10,572 nt of DNA from Deltaproteobacteria bacterium. Lineage in GTDB: Bacteria; Desulfobacterota; Deferrimicrobia; Deferrimicrobiales; Deferrimicrobiaceae. The notes under the pieces were generated by a model, which was not told where the DNA came from, ran no database searches, and saw nothing but the letters and a program-made list of their open reading frames with translations. The stretch is taken from NCBI GenBank assembly GCA_025357175.1, contig JANXPS010000318.1:1-10572 (forward strand), given 5' to 3'. Below, in pieces: positions 1 to 6,131 of the stretch; the first letter of the stretch is position 1, and every line of letters starts with the position of its first letter. The position numbers and the translations under genes were made by a program.

Positions 1-747
1 ATCGAGGCAGCGAAGGCAGTCGGGGTTGGTCCAGTTGCGGTCGGGACGGATGTCGACCGGGCAGATCTTCTGGCACTTGCCGCATCGGGTGCAGGTCTCG
101 GCGTTCCATGCAAGTTGCGCGAGACTGGATTTGTTGAAGAGGGAGAATATGGCGCCCAGGGGACAGGCGGCGCGGCAGAACGGCCGCTTGATCATCGTGG
201 AAGTCCCGACGATGAACATGAGCATGGCGACCTTGACCCAGAAAAGCGCCTTGATCATCGACCGGACGTTGAGGTTGAGCGTCACCCAGGGCAGCCCGCC
301 GATGAGCGTGCCGCAGGGGCAAAGCTTGGAAAACCAGTTTTCGTGGGTCAGGTACGGAATGATGAAAACAAGCCCGACCAGCACGCCGTAGCGGAACCAC
401 CGCGTCCAGACCGGCATGGACGCCTTGAATGCCCTGATCTTGTAGAGCATGTCCTGGAGCAACCCGAACGGGCAGAGCGTGCCGCAGGTCATCCGGCCGA
501 CCGACGCGCCGATAACCGCCAGCGTGCCCGCCCCGTAGTAGGGGACGGTGCCGGTGACCATGAAGTGCTGCAGGGTGCCGATGGGGCAGGAAAGAAGCGC
601 GGAGGGACACGCGTAGCAGTTGAGGAGCGGGCTGCACATCCCCTTCACGGACCCCTGATAGAGAGAAGCCGTGAGGAAGCCCTGGAAATAGGAATTGGGC
701 AGGATCGTGCCCATCGCCTGGAATATGCGGCGTTTCAGGAAGCCCAA
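1..747 (-). CDS. NapH-like 4Fe-4S polyferredoxin membrane protein (C-terminus beyond window)
   Basis: This is an open frame of 249 codons without a stop, leaving the window at position 1. It has membrane-spanning segments near residues 63-83, 118-134 and 164-182. Cysteine clusters typical of NapH/NosR/CcoG-type polyferredoxins lie between and after them: NCYACP (44-48), SCPIG (53-57), TCGTLCPFG (88-95), CPCGT (143-147), FCRAACPLGA (190-199), then a ferredoxin motif CTRCGKCQKICP (219-230) and the start of a second, CLRC (244-247). Such proteins move electrons through the membrane via Fe-S clusters. The start is taken as TTG at 747: an in-frame TAA lies directly upstream, and AAGGTGG sits 8 bases before it. 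An ATG 11 codons further in (position 714) is the alternative. It is the last visible gene of the operon, 50 bases after the proposed selenopeptide. The electron donor and acceptor cannot be told from the sequence. Confidence 0.88.
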   Translation of the reverse strand, partial: MGFLKRRIFQAMGTILPNSYFQGFLTASLYQGSVKGMCSPLLNCYACPSALLSCPIGTLQHFMVTGTVPYYGAGTLAVIGASVGRMTCGTLCPFGLLQDMLYKIRAFKASMPVWTRWFRYGVLVGLVFIIPYLTHENWFSKLCPCGTLIGGLPWVTLNLNVRSMIKALFWVKVAMLMFIVGTSTMIKRPFCRAACPLGAIFSLFNKSSLAQLAWNAETCTRCGKCQKICPVDIRPDRNWTNPDCLRCLD

Positions 748-787
748 TTAGGTTGCCACCTTGACGAAGTTTCCTCGGAAAGCGCGA

Positions 788-815
788 TGCTGCGGGGTCA
801 CCCGACCCCGATGCA
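788..815 (-). promoter_or_regulatory. SECIS-like hairpin just after an in-frame TGA
   Basis: On the minus strand a 7-bp perfect stem (CGGGGTC at 810-804 with GACCCCG at 799-793) closes a four-base loop, GGGT (803-800). Below it are a 2x2 internal loop and a further TGC/GCA helix (815-813 with 790-788). The loop begins 18 bases after the TGA at 822-824. Bacterial SECIS elements are known to lie within the coding region just after the UGA, about 16-37 bases before the apical loop, with G in the first loop positions; this hairpin meets those rules. It lacks the bulged U of the E. coli fdhF element. No T-run follows it, so it does not look like a terminator. Assignment as SECIS is an inference. 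Confidence 0.55.
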
Positions 816-941
816 CGAAAGTCAAAGCATTGCGGCGTTGAACATGACCTCGCCCACCTCTTCGCGGAGAATGCCGAATCCGAGGACGGACGCGGCAGCC
901 AGGAACGTGAGAAGGAACGCAATGGAGCGGATATTCTTCAT
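798..941 (-). CDS. Putative 47-residue selenoprotein, small UxxC membrane peptide (CD1871A-like)
   Basis: An ATG at 941 follows AGGGAG with a spacing of 6 bases, 17 bases after the stop of the preceding TPR gene. The frame encodes a basic start (MKNIRS), one hydrophobic segment (residues 7-24), then an acidic, amphipathic part ending FNAAML. There it meets TGA (822-824). Reading on gives residue 40 then LSCIGVG and a second TGA (798-800). If the first TGA is selenocysteine, the tail is a UxxC motif (LULSCIGVG), a classic redox-active pair. From memory, small CXXC membrane peptides of the CD1871A type have this size, a GILRxEV-like centre and a CLxCIGIG-type tail, and sit beside NapH-like proteins. 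The SECIS-like hairpin supports recoding. If TGA is a real stop, the product is a 39-residue peptide (825-941). Genes for Sec insertion (selA, selB, selC) are not in this window. Confidence 0.6.
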
Positions 942-958
942 GCCGTACTCCCTGATCC

Positions 959-2086
959 TCAGTCTCCGCCTGACAGCCAGGCTTTCCGGTACATCGACGC
1001 GGCCCGCTTGAAATCACCCGCCGCCTCGAATGCGAACCCGGCCAACGCGCACGCCTCGGGGTCGTTCGGGTTCAGGGCGAGGGCGTCGGCGATCCATTTT
1101 TCGGCGTCGGGGATGTTTCCCTTTTTGCCCAGGATTGCCGCCTTGAGCAGCATGGCCGGGGGAAATGCGCCGTTCTTTTTTATCGCCAGATCGACCTCCC
1201 GCTCGGAGTCGGAGATCGAGCCAAGTTGCCAGTATACGCGCGCAAGGCCGGTCCGCGCCACAACGTTTTCCGGTTCGGCCGCGACCGCAGCCTCGAACTC
1301 GGCCTTGGCCTCGGGAACCCGTGCCGGCCGTTTTCTCGACCGCGACAGGTAGATTTCGCCGAGCATGACGCGAGGCGCCGCCCATCCGGGATCCGCGGCA
1401 GCCGCCGCTTTCAGCTTGGGCTCTGCCTTGTCGGACATCCCGGTTATGTAGAGCCGCCGGCCGAGATTATAGTTGAGCAGCGCCGCGTGGACCGGCTTGT
1501 GCCCGGTCTCTACCTTGGCGGCCGCAACAGCCTCGGGCTTCTTCATGCCGAGCAGGACCTCGACCATCTCCCTGATCTCTCCGGAGGCCGAGGACGGGTA
1601 GCCGTTGATCGTTGCACGGATGACGCCCCCTTCCCCCAGAATCGCGGTCGAGGGCACCGCGACGACGCCGTAGCCGCGGTAGATCTCGAGGCCGGCGTCG
1701 AACAGCACCGGATAGGTCAACCCCAGCGACTCGGTTTTTTCACGGATCCGCCTGACGTCCTCGTCGGAGCCGTGTTCGTGCTCGACGTTGAGCGCGACGA
1801 TCTTGAGTCCTTTCGGAGCCAGTTCCCTGGAAAGCTTCTCGAGATCGGCGAGCTGGGTCATGGCCCGCTCGCTCCACGTCGCAAAAAATACGAGTACGAC
1901 GACGTTGTCTTTCCTGAAACCCTCGAGCGATACCTCGGAGCCGTCTGCGGCCTTGAGCTTGAACCCCGGCGCTTCGGAACCCTCGGCGACATTCTTGAAC
2001 GCGGCGGCGGAAGGAGGCGTAAGAAAAGAAAGCATCGCGCACACCATCGCCAGGGCTGCGGCAATCGGTACGATACGTCTTGGCAT
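959..2086 (-). CDS. Exported TlpA-like thioredoxin-fold protein without CxxC, with C-terminal TPR repeats
   Basis: This is a protein of 375 residues. Residues 1-29 form a signal peptide ending in SAAA. Residues about 30-165 form a TlpA/AhpC-like thioredoxin fold: VVVLVFFATW at 62-71, then a GVVAVPSTAIL segment with the conserved cis-proline. The active site that should read WCxxC reads WSERA, and the mature domain has no cysteine, so it cannot do thiol-disulfide exchange. Residues about 200-370 carry TPR-type helical repeats (for example YNLGRRLYITG, EAKAEFEAAVAAEPENV, PDAEKWIADALALNPND). The start is ATG 2086, 11 bases after the stop of the pentaheme cytochrome gene; the open frame extends further upstream, but only as a shadow inside that gene. 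The ribosome site (AGGG, about 9 bases away) is weak, so coupling to the upstream gene is likely. A scaffold or chaperone role in cytochrome assembly is an inference. Confidence 0.9.
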   Translation of the reverse strand: MPRRIVPIAAALAMVCAMLSFLTPPSAAAFKNVAEGSEAPGFKLKAADGSEVSLEGFRKDNVVVLVFFATWSERAMTQLADLEKLSRELAPKGLKIVALNVEHEHGSDEDVRRIREKTESLGLTYPVLFDAGLEIYRGYGVVAVPSTAILGEGGVIRATINGYPSSASGEIREMVEVLLGMKKPEAVAAAKVETGHKPVHAALLNYNLGRRLYITGMSDKAEPKLKAAAAADPGWAAPRVMLGEIYLSRSRKRPARVPEAKAEFEAAVAAEPENVVARTGLARVYWQLGSISDSEREVDLAIKKNGAFPPAMLLKAAILGKKGNIPDAEKWIADALALNPNDPEACALAGFAFEAAGDFKRAASMYRKAWLSGGD

Positions 2087-2097
2087 GTCGGATGGCC

Positions 2098-2859
2098 CTA
2101 TTTCAGATGGTTGGGTTTGTCGGATGCATGGGGGTCGTGGCACTGGATGCACGGTTTCCCCTTGGAATTCCGGAGGTGCTGCTCGGAACTTTTCTGGTCG
2201 TGGCAGAAGGCGCACATAATCAGCGGTTCGCCCAAGGTCAGCGACTTTCCGGAAGAGCCGTGCGGGTCGTGGCAAGCCGTGCACTCGCCCGCGCCCAAGG
2301 GGCCGTGGACGAATTTGCGGTGGTCCTTGTGCTGGTGACACCGGTAGCAGACCTTGTCTTTCGGCCCCGAGACCTTGAATCCTTTTTCGGAGGCCAGATG
2401 ACACCCGCTGCACTTTTCGACGCCGGGATGCCACACGTAGAGGGGCTTTGCATCGCCGGTCACCATGTAGACCTGTTCCTTGTTGCCGGAACGCGCGATG
2501 ATCGTGTTCCGGCCCGGAGAAAGCGTCACGGTCAGGAAGAAGGCGTTCCTGTCGGTGGTGGCCTGCCCGGCGGATGATCCGTTGATGGACAGGTCGACCC
2601 GGTCGCTTCCCTCGGGCATTCGCCCGATGACCAGCGTCTTGCCGGGTGCGACGAGGTTGCCCTCGGCCGGCGCCAGGATTCTTAGCTGCTCGCTCTCGAG
2701 TGGCTTGATTTCGACGATCGGCATGGGCGCGGGAGTTGATTTGGCCGGGATAGGCCCGGCGGCGGCGAGGGATATATATCCCCCCGCCGTTGCCAGCGCC
2801 ACTGCCAGGTATAGGACGATCGGTCCGGGACGACGCCCGGGCAGATTCAGGTTGAGCAT
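2098..2859 (-). CDS. Pentaheme doubled-CXXCH cytochrome c with Ig-like N-terminal domain
   Basis: This is a protein of 253 residues with an N-terminal hydrophobic segment (14-34) acting as signal or membrane anchor. Residues about 55-135 look like an immunoglobulin-type beta domain of the glucodextranase-B kind (VAPGKTLVIGR, VDLSINGSSAG, NAFFLTVTLSPGRNTIIA). The C-terminal half holds five CXXCH heme sites at 150-154, 171-175, 193-197, 216-220 and 237-241, with repeats of the doubled-CXXCH type (FVHGPLGAGECTACHDPHGS). It is expected in the periplasm or membrane-attached, carrying electrons. ATG 2859 is the start; AAGGAG lies about 12 bases upstream and overlaps the last codons of the preceding gene, 9 bases away. 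The family assignment of the beta domain is tentative. Confidence 0.93.
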   Translation of the reverse strand: MLNLNLPGRRPGPIVLYLAVALATAGGYISLAAAGPIPAKSTPAPMPIVEIKPLESEQLRILAPAEGNLVAPGKTLVIGRMPEGSDRVDLSINGSSAGQATTDRNAFFLTVTLSPGRNTIIARSGNKEQVYMVTGDAKPLYVWHPGVEKCSGCHLASEKGFKVSGPKDKVCYRCHQHKDHRKFVHGPLGAGECTACHDPHGSSGKSLTLGEPLIMCAFCHDQKSSEQHLRNSKGKPCIQCHDPHASDKPNHLK

Positions 2860-2868
2860 CGAGATTTG

Positions 2869-3882
2869 CTACTCCTTGATGAACTTTTCGACGGCCTTGC
2901 GGTAATAGAGCGCCGCATTCTTGTAATCGGCCTTTTTCTCGTAGGCGACGCCGAGCCAGAACCAGGCCTTCTCGGGCTTGGGGTTCATCAGCGCCGCGGC
3001 GGTGATTTCGACGATGGCGTTGTCGATCGCGCCCGTCTCGAGATGGACCGAGCCGATGCCGAGCTGAGCTTCGCGGTTGGCCGGGGCAAGCGTCCTGGCC
3101 TCTTCGAACTGGAGGATCGCGTTGTCGAACTGCTTGCTCGCCACAAGCGCCTCGCCGTAGGCGATGCGCGCCTGGACGTTCTTGGGGTCGAAGGCGACCG
3201 CCTTCGCGAACGCGGCGCCCGCCTTGTCGACCATGCCCCGCTTGATCAGGGTGCGGCCGAATGCGAGTTCCTTCTCGGCCTCGCCTTCTTCCTTGCTTTT
3301 CTTGGGGAGTTCGACGGGCGTGACGAGTTTCTTGTACTCGTCTTCCTTCATCACGCCGGCAAGCACCTTGGCCTTGCCCCCGACGACGTCCTTGTAGTCC
3401 CGGCCGTGCCCGGCGTGTTCGAACGCGAACTTGCCATCCTTGCCGATGAGGCCCGTGGTGGGAAGGATATAGAGGCCGTAATCGGAATAGACCTTTTGTT
3501 CACGGTCGAACACGATCGGGAACTTGACGCCCAGGTCGGCGATCAGTTTTTTCGCTTCGTCGACGTTGTCGTTGTAGGAGGCGACGATGATGAACTCGAC
3601 TCCCTTGGCGGACAGGTCGTTGTGCAGCGCGACCAGATCCTTGATCTGGTCGACGGAACGGTCCTGCGACAGTTTGAGGAACGACAGCATGGTGATCTTG
3701 CCGCCGTCCGGCTTGAAATCGAACGGTTTCCCGTCGACGTCGGGAAGGGAGAAGGCGATGGCCGGAGACCCCTCCTTGAGATTGCGGAACGCGGAACCGG
3801 TACCCGGCATGGTGAAGAAGAACAGCCCCACCAGGATCGTGGATACGAACAGTGACGCGCGGTGCTTGTAGATGCGAGACAT
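2869..3882 (-). CDS. Exported TlpA-like thioredoxin-fold protein without cysteines, with C-terminal TPR repeats
   Basis: This protein of 337 residues is a paralogue of the product of 959-2086, with the same order of parts: signal peptide or anchor (1-31), a short AFRNLKEGSPA linker, thioredoxin-like fold (about 32-170), and TPR repeats (about 200-335; for example AGAAFAKAVAFDPKNVQARIA and AWFWLGVAYEKKADYKNAAL). In place of the CxxC active site it has LKLSQDRS (69-76), and the whole protein has no cysteine. The cis-proline strand is kept (LYILPTTGLIG). The start ATG 3882 lies 13 bases after the stop of the large cytochrome; a run of eight G between stop and start serves as an unusually G-rich ribosome site. 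Role unknown; cytochrome or complex assembly is inferred from context. Confidence 0.9.
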   Translation of the reverse strand: MSRIYKHRASLFVSTILVGLFFFTMPGTGSAFRNLKEGSPAIAFSLPDVDGKPFDFKPDGGKITMLSFLKLSQDRSVDQIKDLVALHNDLSAKGVEFIIVASYNDNVDEAKKLIADLGVKFPIVFDREQKVYSDYGLYILPTTGLIGKDGKFAFEHAGHGRDYKDVVGGKAKVLAGVMKEDEYKKLVTPVELPKKSKEEGEAEKELAFGRTLIKRGMVDKAGAAFAKAVAFDPKNVQARIAYGEALVASKQFDNAILQFEEARTLAPANREAQLGIGSVHLETGAIDNAIVEITAAALMNPKPEKAWFWLGVAYEKKADYKNAALYYRKAVEKFIKE

Positions 3883-3895
3883 TAACCGCCCCCCC

Positions 3896-5203
3896 CTATT
3901 CGTATTTGACCGGATTGACGCGGTCGTATGATTTGGGCTTGTGGCAACCGACGACGCAGTTTCCGCCGTTCTGGGTGCGCGTAAAGGCGACAGGCAGCAT
4001 CCAGGACTTGCCGAACGGAACCTCTTTGCGGATGTGTTTGTCCTGGTCGCCCGCGTGGACCTCGTGGCATGCCTTGCACGACCGCCCCTTCTCCTTGTTG
4101 ACGTGGAGGAAGTGCATGTTGACGTCGCCGTTGCGGAAGTTGGTCAACTTGGTCGTGACCTTGTCGAGGGCGATGTCCTTGTTGTGGCAGTCGAAGCACA
4201 TGGCGTAGTTCTCGGTCGCGTACGGCTTGTAGAACTCGGCCGGGAAATATTTTTTGAGGATCTGCGGATTCTTGCTGCCGTGCGGGTCGTGGCACGCGTA
4301 GCAGTCGTTCTGCTGGACGGGGCCGTGCATGTTCTTGGCGGCCCTCACCTTGGAGCCCATTTCCTTGTGGCAGGTGTAGCAGATGTCCTTGGTGTGCGTC
4401 TTGAGCTGGCGCGGATAATCGGACGAGTGCGGCGTGTGGCAAGTGGTGCAGGGCCCCTTGTCGAGCGCCGTGTGTCGGACGGTGGCCTGCTCCATGTGCG
4501 CCTTGACCTTGGGATGGCACGAGTAGCAAAGGGCGATTCCTTCACCGGACAGCATGAAGGGGAAGTCGGAGTTGTGGGCATCGTGACACTTGAGGCACGA
4601 CTCGAGCGCCGGCTTGTGCGGATACTTCCGGGAGAACTCGGCCTTGCGGTCTTCGTGGCACAGGAAGCATGCGTCGTTGCCCCGCGCCTCGAGCTGGTGC
4701 GGGTTGGGAGACGAGTGCGGGTTGTGGCAGACGTTGCAGTCGCCCGATGCGACCGGCCCGTGCAGGAATTTTTTGATCTGCTGGGTGTTCTTGTGGCAGA
4801 GGTAGCACAGATCGGAGGTCTTCTTTTTCTTGAGCTGCTTGGGCGCGTCGGACTGATGCGGGTCGTGGCAGCCGGTGCATTCGCCCCGCTTGACGGGGGT
4901 GTGCTTGAATTCGAAGCGGTCGACCGGTTTTTCCTGATGGCACTTGTCGCACAGCGCCTTGCCCTGGGCAACAAGCGTGAAGTCCGGCTTCTTGTCCTTG
5001 TTGGGATGCCCCTTGCGGGCCTCGGCGTGGCAAACGGTGCACATGCCGGCGCCCACGGGCCCGTGCACGTACGCAGCCTTGCCCATCGTCGCGTGGCATT
5101 CGGCCGTCACGCACGCATCGGCCGCAACCGCCTTGCCGGACAGGACCGCCGGTCCCATGATACCGAGTAGCAACGCTACAAGGCCTAGCCAGAACTTTCG
5201 CAT
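3896..5203 (-). CDS. Large periplasmic doubled-CXXCH cytochrome c, 13 to 15 hemes
   Basis: This is a protein of 435 residues with a signal peptide (1-29, ending AVAA). It has 13 canonical CXXCH heme sites plus two variant ones: CVTAECH (31-37, CX4CH) near the N-terminus and CVVGCH (416-421, CX3CH) near the C-terminus, so up to 15 hemes. Doubled-CXXCH units repeat through the chain, each pairing a site such as CYLCH or CYSCH with one followed by DPH/NPH/TPHSS, often preceded by an HGPV motif. It is expected to be a heme wire for extracytoplasmic electron transfer, related to the NrfB/OmcA-like and c554-like families. The start ATG 5203 was chosen because GGAGG lies 6 bases upstream; a TTG two codons earlier (5209) overlaps that site and is unlikely. 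It follows ccsA by 58 bases and probably depends on the maturation pair for its hemes. Confidence 0.95.
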   Translation of the reverse strand: MRKFWLGLVALLLGIMGPAVLSGKAVAADACVTAECHATMGKAAYVHGPVGAGMCTVCHAEARKGHPNKDKKPDFTLVAQGKALCDKCHQEKPVDRFEFKHTPVKRGECTGCHDPHQSDAPKQLKKKKTSDLCYLCHKNTQQIKKFLHGPVASGDCNVCHNPHSSPNPHQLEARGNDACFLCHEDRKAEFSRKYPHKPALESCLKCHDAHNSDFPFMLSGEGIALCYSCHPKVKAHMEQATVRHTALDKGPCTTCHTPHSSDYPRQLKTHTKDICYTCHKEMGSKVRAAKNMHGPVQQNDCYACHDPHGSKNPQILKKYFPAEFYKPYATENYAMCFDCHNKDIALDKVTTKLTNFRNGDVNMHFLHVNKEKGRSCKACHEVHAGDQDKHIRKEVPFGKSWMLPVAFTRTQNGGNCVVGCHKPKSYDRVNPVKYE

Positions 5204-5261
5204 TCGCAACCTCCCTGCCCGAGTTGGTTATTGTGCGAAAACCACTACCCCCTGTTGCTGA

Positions 5262-6131
5262 TCAACCGCCACCGTAGGAGTGCAACCCCGCGAGGAACAG
5301 ATTGACGCCAAGGTAGCACATGATGGTGGAAAGGAATCCGACAATCGAAAGGATGGCCGCCCGCCTGCCATGCCAGCCGCGGGTGATCCGCGCGTGGAGA
5401 AACGCCGCGTAGACCAGCCAGACGATGAGCGACCACGTTTCCTTGGGGTCCCAGGACCAGTACGTGCCCCAGGCGTAGTTGGCCCACGCGGCGCCCGTGA
5501 TGATGCCGGCGGTCAGGAACGGGAATCCCCAGATGATGGCCCGGTATACCAGTTCGTCGAGCGCCTTGGCCGCGGGAAACATGCAGATGACGCCCGTGGT
5601 CTGCTTGGCCGCCTCGGACCTTGCCTTGAGCAGGTACATCACCGCGATGCCCGCCGATACGGCGAAGGCGGCGTAGCCCACGAAGCAGGTGATGACGTGC
5701 GCGTGGAGCCAGTAGGACTGAAGCGCCGGATTGAGCGGGGTGATGGCGCCGCCGCCCCCGTAGAAATGCGCGAACAGCATCGTGACGAATGCGATCGGGA
5801 TGACGAATGCGCCGAAAACGAGCGACTCGTATTTGCGTTCGACGAACAGGTGGAAAAGGATCACGGACCATGCGAAGAAGACGAGCGACTCGTAAAGGTT
5901 GGTGACCGGGATGCGTCCGATGCCCATCTGGTAGGATTCGACCCACCGCAGACCCAGCGCCACGAACGAGGAAAGCGCCGCAAGCACGCAGATCCAGGTT
6001 CCGACGCGGGAGATCGACGGTTTGTCGCCGTAAAGCCCGACGAGATAGGCGACCGAGGCGATCCCGAGCAGGATCATCGTGAAGTCGAAGAAATATATGT
6101 TGTAGCCGATGTTCGCGACGGTGGGTTCCAT
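5262..6131 (-). CDS. ccsA: System II cytochrome c heme lyase subunit CcsA/ResC (often annotated CcsB)
   Basis: This is a polytopic membrane protein of 289 residues, a normal length for the bacterial ResC/CcsA family, with about eight membrane segments. The diagnostic tryptophan-rich WWD heme-handling motif is intact (WGTYWSWDPKETW, 221-233). Candidate heme-ligating histidines are present at H143/H145 (SYWLHAHV) and H246 (AAFLHARI). Together with ResB it exports heme and joins it to reduced CXXCH apocytochromes outside the membrane. ATG 6131 overlaps the TAA of resB by one base, and AAGGAG lies 11 bases upstream, so translation is coupled. A longer open frame upstream is only a shadow of resB. 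Naming differs between schemes: this is ResC in Bacillus and CcsA in Bordetella and plastids. Confidence 0.95.
   Translation of the reverse strand: MEPTVANIGYNIYFFDFTMILLGIASVAYLVGLYGDKPSISRVGTWICVLAALSSFVALGLRWVESYQMGIGRIPVTNLYESLVFFAWSVILFHLFVERKYESLVFGAFVIPIAFVTMLFAHFYGGGGAITPLNPALQSYWLHAHVITCFVGYAAFAVSAGIAVMYLLKARSEAAKQTTGVICMFPAAKALDELVYRAIIWGFPFLTAGIITGAAWANYAWGTYWSWDPKETWSLIVWLVYAAFLHARITRGWHGRRAAILSIVGFLSTIMCYLGVNLFLAGLHSYGGG

Noticed and set aside
788..815. The hairpin after the TGA read as a transcription terminator
   Set aside because: No T-run follows the stem on the minus strand, and the next gene begins 41 bases later in the same direction.
748..1017. An 89-codon minus-strand frame spanning the end of the second TPR gene and the small gene
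   Set aside because: It overlaps the TPR gene and the better-supported 798-941 frame, has no ribosome site, and reads as arginine-rich shadow sequence.
2087..2434. N-terminal extension of the second TlpA-TPR protein
   Set aside because: The extension lies inside the pentaheme cytochrome gene in another frame; a clear signal peptide begins at ATG 2086.
3941..5170. A 409-codon plus-strand open frame
   Set aside because: It is a valine/arginine-rich shadow antisense to the heme sites of the large cytochrome.
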